Of a DNA stretch of 64,000 bases, positions 50,779-60,249 are shown one piece after another. Location of the stretch: positions 1,178,001 through 1,242,000 of the forward strand of contig NZ_CP071596.1 in NCBI RefSeq assembly GCF_017357105.1, written 5' to 3'. Each line of letters opens with the position of its first letter. Positions within the stretch are counted from its first letter, which is position 1. The DNA comes from Natronosalvus caseinilyticus. Lineage in GTDB: Archaea; Halobacteriota; Halobacteria; Halobacteriales; Natrialbaceae. A program made the position numbers and the translations under genes. The notes beneath the pieces were generated by a model. The model ran no database searches. It was not told where the DNA came from and worked only from the letters and a program-made list of their open reading frames with translations.

Positions 50779-52725
50779 CTACGGCCTCGAGCGGCGTGCG
50801 TGCAGTCGGTCCGTCGCGTACGCGGCCGTGACGTCCGCGGGAGTCGTCCGTCCTTCGGCGGCGAGCGTTCGCAGCCGTCGCGTTCGCTCGTCGATCGCCG
50901 CCCGGACGTCGGCGTAGGTTTCGGTCGGTCCGGCGAGTCGGTCGACGAGGTGGCTCTCGCCGCGGTCGATGCGGCCGGTCGCTCGCGCCTGCTCGCCGTC
51001 GAGTTCGTAGAGCGGTTCGAACCGCGCCTCCATCCCGGAACCGACGACCTCTTCGATGCGGGCGAGGCGACGACGTTTCCCCGACGGCGTCCGGTAGGCC
51101 TGGACTGTGACGACCAGATCCGTCGCGCCGAACGAGGAGGGCTCGACGCCGAGGTCGGAGACGACGCGCTCGTAGACGTCCGCCGCGCCGTCACCGTGGA
51201 TAGTCCCGAGTACGGCGTTCGCGTTCGCCCCGACGCGCATCGCCTCGTACAGCACGCGGGCCTCCTCGCCGCGAATCTCGCCGACGACGAGCGCCCCGTC
51301 GCCGAGACGAAGCGCGGTCCGGAGCGCCGCCGCGGGGGTGATCTCGGGTCCGTCTCCCCGGCCCGTTCGAAGCGCCTGGACGTCCCGGTCGACCGACTGG
51401 AGGGACCGAACCGGCAGTTCGGGCGTGTCCTCGATCACGACCGTCCGCGTGTCGGGGGTCAGTTCGTACAGCAACGTTCCCAGCAGCGTCGTCTTCCCCG
51501 CGCCTCGAGTGCCAGCGATCAACGCCGCCGCGTTGCGTTCGACGGCGACCGAGAGAAACGCCGCCACCTCCGGGGTCACGGTCCCGTTCTCGACGAGTCC
51601 CGGAACGGTGAACCGATCGTCGGCCCGCTCGCGGAACGCGAACGCGACGCCCCGGGACACCGGTTCGTTCACGCCGGCGATGCGGACGCCAACGCCGTTC
51701 TCGAGGTCGACGGTGGCGTCGACTGTCGGGTTCGCCCTCGAGAAGGCCCGTCCGCTCGTGCGCCGAACGCGCGAGGCGAGGGCCGCAGCCCCCGCTGGCA
51801 CGAGCGAGAGGTTCGTCGCCATGGCCTCCCCATCACAGACGATCCGCAGGGGGTTCTCCTCGACCGGTGACGTGACGTACACGTCGCTGATCCGGGAATC
51901 CGCGAACAGGTCCTCGAGCACGCCGTAGCCGGCGGTGTGCTTCTCGAGAATCGACACCAGGAGCGGATCGGCGGCGCCCGCAGAACACCGCTCGATCGCG
52001 CGCTCGGGAGCGCGGTCACCGTCGACGGTCCCCTCGGCGATGGCCTTGTAGCTCTCGACGAGGAGGGCCATTGCTGGGGCGGAGAGGGTCGTTTCGACCA
52101 CTTCGAGGGCGTACAGGGGAACGCTGTCGGCTCGCTCGTAGATTCGCGCCTCGCTTCCGGTCTCGAGAGATCGGACGTCCCGTAGCCGGCACCCGTCGCC
52201 GAGCGTCGGGTCGACGGCGTAGTGGCCGAACGAGACGCCCACCGACGGAGCGAACCCGCCTTCGTACGTGTCGACGTTCCGTGCCGACTCGAGCAATCCG
52301 GAACTCACGCCGAGTTCGGCGACCGGTCCAGTGCGGGTTCGGAGCTCGTCCGTGACAGCCAGCGGATCCGTTCGCGCGGTTTCGGCGAGGCGGTGGTCTC
52401 GCGCATCGGCGGCTCGAGCGAATCGACCGGCTCCCGACAGCAACGCCGAAACCGCCGATCCGTACCGATAGACGTTCCCGCCGGAGTGGACGACCACCGA
52501 GGCGGCCGCTCGCGTCTCGAGGTGCTCGATCACCGTACGCCGACACGCGGGGGAACTCGCGAGTCTGCCGTCGCAGTCGCAGTCGGTGGCGTCGGCGGTG
52601 AGCGTGTCGCCGTCGAACGCGGGCGAGCACCGACAGCCCCCGGTCGCCGTTTCGTTGGATTCACCGGCCGAACCGAAACCGACTGCCTCGAGCGCGGTCT
52701 CGAGTACCGACCCGTCCCGTGTCAT
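50779..52725 (-). CDS. Type II/IV secretion ATPase (VirB11/PilB-like)
   Basis: A 648-residue assembly ATPase. N-terminus with possible metal-binding cysteines (GGCRCSPAF, ATDCDCDGRL, SSPACRRTV), a middle regulatory domain, and the RecA-like motor: DRFTVPGLVENGTVTPEVAA, Walker A in IAGTRGAGKTTLLGTL, Asp box in VVIEDTPELPVRSLQSVDRD, Walker B-like ALVVGEIRGEEARVLYEAM and His box GTIHGDGAADVYERV. It powers pilus extension or protein export. The ATG at 52725 is preceded by a TTTAAG box (52747-52753) at about 25 nt; a GTG at 52764, overlapping the upstream stop, is the alternative. Confidence 0.9.
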   Translation of the reverse strand: MTRDGSVLETALEAVGFGSAGESNETATGGCRCSPAFDGDTLTADATDCDCDGRLASSPACRRTVIEHLETRAAASVVVHSGGNVYRYGSAVSALLSGAGRFARAADARDHRLAETARTDPLAVTDELRTRTGPVAELGVSSGLLESARNVDTYEGGFAPSVGVSFGHYAVDPTLGDGCRLRDVRSLETGSEARIYERADSVPLYALEVVETTLSAPAMALLVESYKAIAEGTVDGDRAPERAIERCSAGAADPLLVSILEKHTAGYGVLEDLFADSRISDVYVTSPVEENPLRIVCDGEAMATNLSLVPAGAAALASRVRRTSGRAFSRANPTVDATVDLENGVGVRIAGVNEPVSRGVAFAFRERADDRFTVPGLVENGTVTPEVAAFLSVAVERNAAALIAGTRGAGKTTLLGTLLYELTPDTRTVVIEDTPELPVRSLQSVDRDVQALRTGRGDGPEITPAAALRTALRLGDGALVVGEIRGEEARVLYEAMRVGANANAVLGTIHGDGAADVYERVVSDLGVEPSSFGATDLVVTVQAYRTPSGKRRRLARIEEVVGSGMEARFEPLYELDGEQARATGRIDRGESHLVDRLAGPTETYADVRAAIDERTRRLRTLAAEGRTTPADVTAAYATDRLHARRSRP

Positions 52726-52756
52726 ACCGGCGGTTGCCGCGCCTTCCGACTTAAAC

Positions 52757-53218
52757 TCACACACGGGTGGCGACGACGACCGGCTGTCCGCAGTCGTCGG
52801 TCTCGAGCGTCAGCCGAAGGGTTCGCTCGCCGGTCCCCTGGAGTCTCACCGGGCGACTCGAGTCAGCCGCGTCGGCGACGATCGGGACGTCGATGACATG
52901 TGTCCGCATCGCCCGATCCTCGAATCGGTACCGGGCCACGCTCGAGTCCCGGTCCAGTCGCTCGATTTCGAACGCCGACAACGGATGTGCCGTCGCCGCG
53001 TCCGGCGGAAGCGCGACCGTGACTGTTCGTTGCGGTGGCGGGTGTCCTGGTGGCGGGACTTCTTCCTCGCGTGCGAGCGAATTCGCTGCCTCGGCGAGAT
53101 CGGTCAGCGCAGCCCTGGCGTGTCGGTCGGTGTTCTCGGCGGCTGCGTGCTCGAGCGCGGGCACTGCCATCGCCAGCAGGGCGACGGCGAGCAACGCGGC
53201 CAGGACGACGCGGATCAC
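52757..53218 (-). CDS. Pilin-like or membrane-anchored protein (DUF7311-like)
   Basis: A 153-residue protein starting at a GTG that overlaps the previous gene's TGA (GTGA). A single hydrophobic helix (VVLAALLAVALLAMAVPALE, residues 4-23) starts almost at the N-terminus, as in pilin-like subunits, followed by a predicted helix and a beta-rich outer domain (APPDAATAHPLSAFEI region, then TLRLTLETDDCGQPVVV). I see no clear prepilin peptidase site. Family label DUF7311 is from memory. It sits between the coiled-coil protein and the ATPase, so it is probably an assembly component. Confidence 0.7.
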   Translation of the reverse strand: MIRVVLAALLAVALLAMAVPALEHAAAENTDRHARAALTDLAEAANSLAREEEVPPPGHPPPQRTVTVALPPDAATAHPLSAFEIERLDRDSSVARYRFEDRAMRTHVIDVPIVADAADSSRPVRLQGTGERTLRLTLETDDCGQPVVVATRV

Positions 53219-53907
53219 GGGAGTCGGGCTGCGAGGCGCTCGAGAACGGTCGACGGCTTCGAACTCGAGTTGCCGTCCTGCTCGCCTCCGTTTCCGTTTC
53301 CGTTTTCGTCTTCGCGTTCGCGTCCGCCTCCGTACTCGTCCCCCCTGTCAACCGTCCCGTCTGCCTGCGTGGTCGATTCCACATCAGTACCGTCGCCCTC
53401 GAATATCGCCGCGACGGTTCGGTCGGCCGCCGACGGGTCGCTGAGTCCGTCACCCGTTTCGCTCGCGTTGGTCGACCGAGGAGCGCCGCGGGAATCGGGA
53501 ACGCCCGTTCGTTCCTCGGGTCCACTTCCTCTTTCGCCCGCGGGCGCCGCGCTAACGGAAACACGCCCCTCGACTGGCTGGTCAAGTTCCGGCGGCGACG
53601 CCTCGAGGCGCGTCTCGAACTCGTCCAGTCGCCGTTCGAGCCGGTCGACGGCCGCCAGTGCGGCGTTCGCCCGTCGTTCGACGTCGTCGTTGACGTGGCG
53701 GACGTTGTCGACGAACCCGCTCGTCGCTTGCATCGAGCCCTCGACCTCGGCGATCCGCCGGTCGTGGGCCTCGAGTCGGGCTTCGAACTGCGTGACGTCC
53801 TCGTCGAGTGCGGCGACTTCGGCGATGTCGTCGAACGGCCGTTCGTCCTCGAGCAACACCCGTTCCACACCGGCCAGTCGTCGCTCGAGTCGCTCGGTGT
53901 CGGTCAT
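53215..53907 (-). CDS. Coiled-coil protein at the head of the pilus operon (DUF7310-like)
   Basis: A 230-residue protein. Residues about 1-105 form a long coiled coil with heptads of Leu, Val and Ala (TERLERRLAGVERVLLEDER, VERRANAALAAVDRLERRLD). The remainder is a disordered, acidic, Asn/Gly/Asp-rich region ending in KPSTVLERLAARLP, a short amphipathic helix. It lacks TM segments. First gene of the run 53907 to 46831 with the ATGA/GTGA-type overlap to the next gene. Probably a cytoplasmic adaptor of the assembly complex (inference). Confidence 0.72.
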   Translation of the reverse strand: MTDTERLERRLAGVERVLLEDERPFDDIAEVAALDEDVTQFEARLEAHDRRIAEVEGSMQATSGFVDNVRHVNDDVERRANAALAAVDRLERRLDEFETRLEASPPELDQPVEGRVSVSAAPAGERGSGPEERTGVPDSRGAPRSTNASETGDGLSDPSAADRTVAAIFEGDGTDVESTTQADGTVDRGDEYGGGREREDENGNGNGGEQDGNSSSKPSTVLERLAARLP

Positions 53908-53990
53908 GCCGCCGTTGGTCCGGGTATCGTACTTAAACTCTTGGCCTCGAAACGACTCACCGTCAATAATATAAACGGTGTAGTTGAATA

Positions 53991-55106
53991 CTATAAAATT
54001 TGTACTATATCGCTCGCGCGAGGACTGTCCCCGCCGTGGGGCGTCTCCCGACGACGAACCTGTGCGACGTGTATCGTCTCCGTCGCGTCGTCAATCACGA
54101 CGACCTCTCCCGGTCGCTCGGGTAGCCGATCGGCCAGCGGTCCGCTCACGTACGCCGGCCGGGCCGTCTCGAGCGCCTCGAGGTCGGCCCTCGCCGTCAG
54201 TCGATGGGAGACGACGATGTCGGACTGGGAGATGCCCACGGCAGGAACGGCGCTCGGGCGCTGGGTGGCCGCCACGAGACTGACGCCGGGGGCTCGACCG
54301 CGTGTGAGGATGGTTTCGAGAGCGGGCCGGGCGACGCCGTCGAAGAACGTGTGGGCCTCGTCGAGCAGCAGCCAGGGCAAGCGATCGATCGCGCCGTCGA
54401 CCCGGGCCCGGTAGAGCGCCTCGGCGACGCCCCTGGCCACGGCGTTCATCGGCGCGTCGGCCAGCCCGGAGACGTCGAGAACGGTCGCGTCCGGTCCCGC
54501 CAGATCAGCGGCAGTGAGTCCATCTGGATCGAAGACGCCCCAGGCGTCGGCGAGTTCGAGGTGGTTGCTCGCTGCCCGCTTGTCGGCCCGCGGCGCGTCC
54601 GCGGCTTCGATCCGCTCGGCCATCGCCTCGAGCGTCGACTCACGCTGGGCCGCTCGCCAGAGGAGGCTGCCGGCGCCGCTTTCGGGCGAGAGGCCGACGA
54701 GGGCACACCAGGATTTCGGGTTCAGCGACGACGGATCGACGGTTGGCCGGTCGACGACGGTGGCCGGAACGGGCGCACCGTCTGCGGGGTCCGCGAGCGA
54801 TCCGAAGACGCCCATCGGGTCGACGACCACTGGCGAGACGCCGCGAGCGCGGGCGAGTTCCTCGGCGACGACCCCGAGCGTATAGGACTTGCCGTAGCCG
54901 CGTTTGCCGACGATGGACACCGCGTGCGGCCCGTCGAGGTCCAGGAAGAGTGCCGCGCCGGCGCTCCCGTCGCGGGCGCGGTACGTGCCGAAGTTCGCGG
55001 TCGGCCGGCTGCCAGTATCGTCGTCGCTATTGTCGCCATTGTCGCCATCGTCGCCGTGGTTGCCGTCACCGTGGTTGCCGTCGCCGCGTCCGATCACGAA
55101 CGTCAC
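53991..55106 (-). CDS. HerA/VirB4-like P-loop ATPase
   Basis: A 371-residue ATPase. Walker A is VSIVGKRGYGKSYTLGVVAE, Walker B WLLLDEAHTFFD, then sensor region GVSLVAATQRPSAVP; these are as in the HerA/FtsK-related DUF87 family, which includes DNA pumps. No nuclease (NurA) gene is beside it. The N-terminus (about 6-35) is a Gly/Asp/Asn repeat encoded by 9- and 15-nt units (55019-55087), unrelated to the core. It is divergent from the TrkA-like pair and reads into the pilus operon direction but with its own stop 84 nt before that operon's first gene. Confidence 0.83.
   Translation of the reverse strand: MTFVIGRGDGNHGDGNHGDDGDNGDNSDDDTGSRPTANFGTYRARDGSAGAALFLDLDGPHAVSIVGKRGYGKSYTLGVVAEELARARGVSPVVVDPMGVFGSLADPADGAPVPATVVDRPTVDPSSLNPKSWCALVGLSPESGAGSLLWRAAQRESTLEAMAERIEAADAPRADKRAASNHLELADAWGVFDPDGLTAADLAGPDATVLDVSGLADAPMNAVARGVAEALYRARVDGAIDRLPWLLLDEAHTFFDGVARPALETILTRGRAPGVSLVAATQRPSAVPAVGISQSDIVVSHRLTARADLEALETARPAYVSGPLADRLPERPGEVVVIDDATETIHVAQVRRRETPHGGDSPRASDIVQIL
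55019..55087. repeat. Short tandem repeats encoding the Gly/Asp/Asn head of the ATPase
   Basis: Repeats of ttgtcgcca (9 nt) and of gtggttgccgtcacc (15 nt) encode the GDGNHGDGNHGDDGDNGDNS-like N-terminus. This is a likely site of length variation between strains. Confidence 0.75.
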
Positions 55107-55161
55107 GGCTCGTTGTGGGCTCGCTCTGCGATATAAACGTTCGCCTGCTGGCCGCCGAGAG

Positions 55162-55168
55162 TATAAGT
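55162..55168 (+). promoter_or_regulatory. TATA box of the TrkA-C-like gene pair
   Basis: TATAAGT centred 28 nt before the ATG at 55193, in the short gap between divergent genes. An alternative ATG at 55172 lies too close to it to be the start of a leaderless mRNA. Confidence 0.55.
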
Positions 55169-55192
55169 CGGATGGCGCGGCAAACGGCGGCT

Positions 55193-56419
55193 ATGTCGCT
55201 TCCAGTCGACGCCCTCGCGGGTCTCGCCTACGGTCTGTTGATCGGACTCGCCGTCACCCCCGCCTTCACGGTGGTCGCTGCTTGCTACCGGTTTGCGTTC
55301 GACGGCACACCCCCGCGAGCGGTAATCGCCGTAACCGCTTTCCTCGCTACGCTCGCCGTCTCCTGGCACCTGGACCTCCTCGAGACGGTCGGTGGTGGCG
55401 GTTTCAGACTCGTCCTCTCGACGACCGTCGTCGTGGTACTGGGAGTCTACGCCACGACCGTCGCCGACCGATTCGCGGCGACGGTTCCGCGATGGACGAC
55501 CCGCTCGCTCGTCCGCGAACCGACGCTCTCGAGCGACGCCCTCGACGACGTCGACGCAACGGGGCAGGTTACCGTCACCGCGACGGACATCGCCGACCTC
55601 GAGGGCTACCCACCGCTCGACCGCCAGCGACGCCGCCGACTCGAGGCTGGTTCCTGGCGACTACCGGCGGATCTGCCGCTTCCGGCGCTCGAGTCGCGCC
55701 TCGAGGACCGGTTGCGGACGGTCCACGAACTGGCGGCCGTTCGCGTTTCGATCGACGCTCGCGGCCGAGCGTCCATCGGTGCAGCTTCGCCCAGAAACGG
55801 CGTCTCGAATCGGCTTCGACCGGGGTTTCGTGCCGTCTCTCTCACGGCCCGCGTCCCGGACGGACTCGCAGCGGGCGACCGGGTGCGCGTCGAGACGGAA
55901 TCGGCGTCCGTGCCCGGCACGGTCGTCGACGTACCCTGCCTCGACGAAGGACTCGAATCGACGCGCGCGACGGCGTCCGATGGCGTCGCCAGCGTGACGG
56001 TTGCCGTTCGGACGAGCGACGCCGGTGACGTCCTCGCGACAGACCGGGCGCGTCTCGTCGTCGTCCCGGACGGACGCTCCCGGGTGTTCGAAACCTGGTC
56101 GCTCCTGGAGCGAGCGGGAACGGGCGCTCGACGGGTGGCCCTCGACGCCGACTTGCTCGCCGAACTCGAGGCCGCGAACGACGTCAGGCCGTTCGCGGCA
56201 CGTCTCGAGGGCGACGACGGTGTGATGTGGCAGTTCGAGCCCGACTACTCGGCTCTCGTACCGGGCGACGAGGCGTTCGTCGTGGGCGACGAACGCCGGG
56301 TGAACGCGCTCTCCCCGTCGGCGTCCTCGGCGGTCGATGCGGACGATCACCGGTCTCGACAGTACGGTAGGAACGAATCGAACCCACCGGCCGGGGTTCT
56401 CGCGGAGGCGGTCCAGTGA
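55193..56419 (+). CDS. Membrane protein with TrkA-C-like (RCK_C) domains, first copy
   Basis: A 408-residue protein. Three hydrophobic segments at the N-terminus (about residues 6-28, 42-60, 70-85), then a soluble part with two repeats that read like RCK C-terminal domains (TVTATDIADLEGYPPLDRQR; DRLRTVHELAAVRVSIDARG; GDEAFVVGDERRVNAL). RCK_C domains bind ions or cyclic nucleotides in K+ channels and transporters. The N-terminal pore loop of a channel is not visible, so it is likely a regulatory subunit. It shares architecture with the next gene, whose GTG overlaps its stop (GTGA). Confidence 0.72.
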   Translation: MSLPVDALAGLAYGLLIGLAVTPAFTVVAACYRFAFDGTPPRAVIAVTAFLATLAVSWHLDLLETVGGGGFRLVLSTTVVVVLGVYATTVADRFAATVPRWTTRSLVREPTLSSDALDDVDATGQVTVTATDIADLEGYPPLDRQRRRRLEAGSWRLPADLPLPALESRLEDRLRTVHELAAVRVSIDARGRASIGAASPRNGVSNRLRPGFRAVSLTARVPDGLAAGDRVRVETESASVPGTVVDVPCLDEGLESTRATASDGVASVTVAVRTSDAGDVLATDRARLVVVPDGRSRVFETWSLLERAGTGARRVALDADLLAELEAANDVRPFAARLEGDDGVMWQFEPDYSALVPGDEAFVVGDERRVNALSPSASSAVDADDHRSRQYGRNESNPPAGVLAEAVQ

Positions 56420-57543
56420 CATACGTCCTCCCCTCGAGCGCGCCGCTCGCACTGGTCTCCCAGTGGACGCACACTGCGGTGCTGTCCGTCCTCGGGTTCG
56501 CTGCCCTGGCTGGCGTCGTGGCGATGGGTGCCGCGTTCGTCACTCGCTGGGCGACGGGCCGGGCGCTGTCGACGGGTGTGGCTATCGTCGCAGGTTCGAC
56601 CGTCCCGGCGTCCGTCCTCCTCGTCCAGGCGGTCGTCCGCGGTGCGTTCGTCGAGCCAGCACCGCTGGCCGGGTACGCGAGTAGCAGCTACTTACTCGGC
56701 GTGTTCGCGGGCACCCTACTCGCCACCGCCGGCGGTCGGTCCGTCGGCGACCACCTCGCCTGCGCGGTGTTCGAAGTCCGGCGAGTCGAGGGCGATAGTA
56801 TCGCGGCGGGACTCGTTCGCTCGGCGGGAGTGGCCGTCTCGCTGACGCTTCCCAACGTGATCAGCGACCTCGAGGGGTACCGAACAGTCGCCGAGGGGAC
56901 CAGACGGCGGCTGGCTGGTCGACGACTGATCGTTCCTCGCGGCCTCTCGGAATCGGCGCTCGAGCGACGACTTCGCGACCGACTCGAGGCGGATTTCGAC
57001 GTCGATCGAACAGTACTCGAGATGGGACCGCACGGGTCGATCGAGTCGCTTGCCGTCGGTCGTCTCCATCCGGGACGAAGTCCGACGGTTCCGCCGGGGA
57101 TGGAGGCGGTCGCAATCGACAGCGACGTTCCCGCCGCGGCGAGCGACGGCGACCCGCTCGAGGTCCGGGACGAGGACGGTCACCTCGTCGCGACGGGCGT
57201 CCTGTGCGGGGTCGACGGCCCGACCGCGACGGTCCTCGTCGAGGCCGGTGTGACGGCGGATCTCGAGGACGAGCACCGCTACCGGCTCGCGATCCGGGCT
57301 GCGGCGCCCGACGACGGACGAGAACTGGTTCGACGGATCCAGCGTGCATCGGAGACAATTTCGACGCGAACGGTCGAGATCGGGGACGACCTCGAGGGTG
57401 AGTTCGTCGAGTGGGTTCCGGGAACCGTCCTGGTGATCGAACGCGACGGCGACCTCCACCCGTTCCCGGCGGGGCGCGAACCGATTCGAGCGGGCGACCG
57501 GATTCACGCCTTCGGTGCGCCCGAGGAACTGGCGGCGCCCTGA
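56416..57543 (+). CDS. Membrane protein with TrkA-C-like (RCK_C) domains, second copy
   Basis: A 375-residue paralogue of the preceding gene, started at the GTG 56416 that overlaps its stop. Hydrophobic segments at about residues 18-42, 50-75 and 85-105, then the soluble part beginning SLTLPNVISDLEGYRTVAEG and ending with HPFPAGREPIRAGDRIHAF, which is a typical RCK_C closing strand. The shared DLEGY motif marks a common origin. Both together may form a heteromeric K+-sensing complex at the membrane (inference). Confidence 0.72.
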   Translation: MTYVLPSSAPLALVSQWTHTAVLSVLGFAALAGVVAMGAAFVTRWATGRALSTGVAIVAGSTVPASVLLVQAVVRGAFVEPAPLAGYASSSYLLGVFAGTLLATAGGRSVGDHLACAVFEVRRVEGDSIAAGLVRSAGVAVSLTLPNVISDLEGYRTVAEGTRRRLAGRRLIVPRGLSESALERRLRDRLEADFDVDRTVLEMGPHGSIESLAVGRLHPGRSPTVPPGMEAVAIDSDVPAAASDGDPLEVRDEDGHLVATGVLCGVDGPTATVLVEAGVTADLEDEHRYRLAIRAAAPDDGRELVRRIQRASETISTRTVEIGDDLEGEFVEWVPGTVLVIERDGDLHPFPAGREPIRAGDRIHAFGAPEELAAP

Positions 57544-57562
57544 CTGCGGTCAACGGACAAGG

Positions 57563-57568
57563 CTTTAA
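57563..57568 (+). promoter_or_regulatory. TATA box of the SRP54 gene
   Basis: CTTTAA centred 29 nt before the ATG at 57595, the leaderless spacing. Confidence 0.6.
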
Positions 57569-57594
57569 CCGCATCGTCGCCTATCGGCATGCAA

Positions 57595-58986
57595 ATGGTA
57601 CTCGACGATCTCGGAAGTTCCCTCCGAGGCACCCTCGACAAACTCCGCGGCAAGTCGCGCATCTCCGAGGAGGACGTCGAGGAGGTCGTCAAGGAGATTC
57701 AGCGGTCGCTGCTGTCGGCCGACGTCGACGTCTCCCTGGTGATGGAGCTCTCGGACAACATCAAGACCCGCGCGCTCGAGGAGGAGCCACCCGCGGGGAC
57801 GCCCGCTCGCGACTTCGTCCTCCGCATCGTCTACGAGGAACTGGTCGATCTCATCGGCGAGTCGACCGACCTCCCGCTCGAGGAACAGACCATCCTGCTG
57901 GCCGGTCTCCAGGGGTCGGGGAAGACGACCACGTCCGCGAAGATGGCGTGGTGGTTCTCGACGAAGGGGCTCCGGCCCGCCGTGATCCAGACCGACACGT
58001 TCCGGCCCGGTGCCTACGAGCAGGCCAAAGAGATGTGCCGGCGCGCGGAAGTCGACTTCTACGGCGACCCGGACGGCGACAACCCGGTCCAGATCGCCCG
58101 CGACGGCCTCGAGGCGACGAGCGAGGCCGACGTCCACATCGTCGACACGGCGGGTCGCCACGCGCTCGAAGACGATCTGATCGACGAGATCGAGGACATC
58201 GAGGACGTGGTCGACCCCGACGTCGGCCTGCTGGTGCTCGACGCGGCGATCGGTCAGGGCGCGAAAGACCAGGCCCAGCAGTTCGACGAGTCCGTGGGCA
58301 TCGATGGCGTCGTCATCACCAAACTCGACGGGACGGCGAAGGGTGGTGGCGCGCTGACGGCGGTCGATCAGACCGACTCCTCCATCGCTTTCCTCGGGAC
58401 TGGCGAGGAGGTCCAGGACATCGAACGCTTCGAGCCCAACGGGTTCATCTCCCGACTGCTGGGGATGGGCGACCTCGCCCAGCTCGCCGAGCGCGTCGAG
58501 CGCGCGATGGAGCACACCGGCGAGGAGGAAGACGACTGGGACCCCGAGGACATGCTCCAGGGGCAGTTCACCCTCAACGACATGCAAAAGCAGATGGAGG
58601 CGATGAACAACATGGGCCCCCTCGATCAGGTGCTGGACATGATTCCCGGCTTCGGCGGCGGGATCAAGGACCAGTTGCCCGACGACGCGATGGACGTCAC
58701 CCAGGACCGAATGCGGACCTTCGAGGTCATCATGGATTCGATGACCGACGCCGAGAAGGAGTATCCGCGGGCGATTGGGGCTGACCAGATTCGCCGGATC
58801 GCTCGTGGTTCCGGGACCTCGGAGGAGAGCGTTCGGGAACTCCTCCAGCAGTTCAAGATGATGGAACGCACCCTCAAACAGTTCCAGGGAATGGGCTCAG
58901 ATAAGGAGATGCAGCGGATGATGCAGCAGATGCAACAGCAAGGCGGCGGTGGCATGGGCGGAATGGGTGGCGGCGGCCCGTTCTGA
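57595..58986 (+). CDS. srp54: Signal recognition particle 54 kDa protein
   Basis: A 463-residue GTPase that targets nascent membrane and secreted proteins. N-domain [21 protein letters not shown]-domain motifs in [31 protein letters not shown] and [18 protein letters not shown], and the methionine-rich M-domain ([18 protein letters not shown], then [18 protein letters not shown]) that binds signal sequences and SRP RNA. The ATG at 57595 follows the conserved start and TATA spacing; the ATG at 57589 adds MQ. No SRP RNA gene is visible nearby. Confidence 0.95.
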   Translation: MVLDDLGSSLRGTLDKLRGKSRISEEDVEEVVKEIQRSLLSADVDVSLVMELSDNIKTRALEEEPPAGTPARDFVLRIVYEELVDLIGESTDLPLEEQTILLAGLQGSGKTTTSAKMAWWFSTKGLRPAVIQTDTFRPGAYEQAKEMCRRAEVDFYGDPDGDNPVQIARDGLEATSEADVHIVDTAGRHALEDDLIDEIEDIEDVVDPDVGLLVLDAAIGQGAKDQAQQFDESVGIDGVVITKLDGTAKGGGALTAVDQTDSSIAFLGTGEEVQDIERFEPNGFISRLLGMGDLAQLAERVERAMEHTGEEEDDWDPEDMLQGQFTLNDMQKQMEAMNNMGPLDQVLDMIPGFGGGIKDQLPDDAMDVTQDRMRTFEVIMDSMTDAEKEYPRAIGADQIRRIARGSGTSEESVRELLQQFKMMERTLKQFQGMGSDKEMQRMMQQMQQQGGGGMGGMGGGGPF

Positions 58987-59142
58987 GACGTCAGTCGCGG
59001 CTTCCCGAAGACGTCTAGGTCGACTTTCGCCGAGACGCTGACCGTTCCCTTCTTTCGCTCCTCGAGTCGGCTTCACTCCTGTCGCTACCGGCTATCGTGT
59101 CCAAACCCGAGGTTCGCCGTCAGAACGCGACTCGAGCCCGCT

Positions 59143-60057
59143 TCAGGCGATTTTCTCGTACTGATCGGTAAGCTTCTCGGCGGCCTCGCCCAGCTGTTCG
59201 CGCTCGTAGGCCGAGAGGTCCCACTCGACGATCTCCTCGACGCCGTTCGAGCCGAGCTTCGCGGGGACGCCGAAGGCGGTGTCTTCGTGGCCGAACTCGC
59301 CCTCGAGGACGACGCTGGCGGGCAGCACTTCGCCGGTGTCACGGAGGACGGCCTCGACCATGTGGGCGACGCCGGTGGCGGGGCCCCACTCGGTGGCGCC
59401 TTTCTTCTCGATGACGTTCATCGCGGAGGTCTGGAGTTCGTTCAGGATCTCCTTCTTTTCGTCGTCCGAGAACGAGCGATCCTCGCCGTCGACGCGCACT
59501 TTCGAGAACACGGGAACCTGCGCGTCGCCGTGTTCGCCGAGAATCGTCGCCTCGACGTTCTGGACGGGGACGTCGTAGCGCTGGGAGAGGACGTACCGGA
59601 ACCGGGCGGAGTCGAGGCGGCCGCCGAAGCCGATCACCTGTTCCCGACTTCGATCACCCGTCTCGTAGAGGTGCCGGTTCAGCAGGTCGACCGGGTTCGA
59701 GGTGGTGATCGTCACGAAGTCGTCGTTGTGCTCGGCGAGCGAGGAGCCGATGTCCTCCATGATCGGGGCGTTGTCCCCCGCGAGGTCGATTCGGGTCTGG
59801 CCCGGCTGGCGCGGAATGCCGGCCGTGATGACGACGACGTCCGACCCTGCGGTGTCCTCGTAACTACCCTGGCGGACGACCGTGTTCGAGTCGTAGGCGG
59901 CGCCGTGATTGACGTCGGCCGCCTGGCCGATCGTGTCGTCTTCCTTGTCCGGAATGTCGACGAAGATGAGTTCGTCAGTGACTCCGCGCAATGCGATGTT
60001 GTAGCCCGCCGCGGCCCCGACGGTACCGGCCGCGCCGACCACGCTCACTTTTGTCAT
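59143..60057 (-). CDS. mdh: Malate dehydrogenase (halophilic LDH-like)
   Basis: A 304-residue NAD(H)-dependent enzyme of the TCA cycle that interconverts malate and oxaloacetate. NAD fold [20 protein letters not shown], substrate arginine region [20 protein letters not shown], and the catalytic His in [16 protein letters not shown]. The sequence is the halophilic, LDH-like tetrameric type (acidic residues throughout). GTTAAA (60085-60090) upstream predicts a leaderless start. It ends 156 nt after the SRP54 stop with nothing identifiable in between, and starts divergently from the LOG-GNAT gene. Confidence 0.95.
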   Translation of the reverse strand: MTKVSVVGAAGTVGAAAGYNIALRGVTDELIFVDIPDKEDDTIGQAADVNHGAAYDSNTVVRQGSYEDTAGSDVVVITAGIPRQPGQTRIDLAGDNAPIMEDIGSSLAEHNDDFVTITTSNPVDLLNRHLYETGDRSREQVIGFGGRLDSARFRYVLSQRYDVPVQNVEATILGEHGDAQVPVFSKVRVDGEDRSFSDDEKKEILNELQTSAMNVIEKKGATEWGPATGVAHMVEAVLRDTGEVLPASVVLEGEFGHEDTAFGVPAKLGSNGVEEIVEWDLSAYEREQLGEAAEKLTDQYEKIA

Positions 60058-60249
60058 ACCACGTTCCTCGTCACCTGCCAGGGCGTTAAATCCGTCGGAA
60101 AACGGGATTCGAGCGGAGCGTCGAGCGATCGGACGGACCGCCCGTGGTCGGCCGTCGGGGATGACCGCGGTGGCGGTGTTGTCGCGCTCGAGTCACCCGT
60201 CCCGACGGGAACCGAACCACCCTTGCACGCTCGAGTCCCTCCCTCGAGT

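Noticed and set aside
59287-60249. Long in-frame extension upstream of the LOG-GNAT gene
   Set aside because: It is antisense to malate dehydrogenase and lacks family similarity; the LOG fold starts exactly at 60250.
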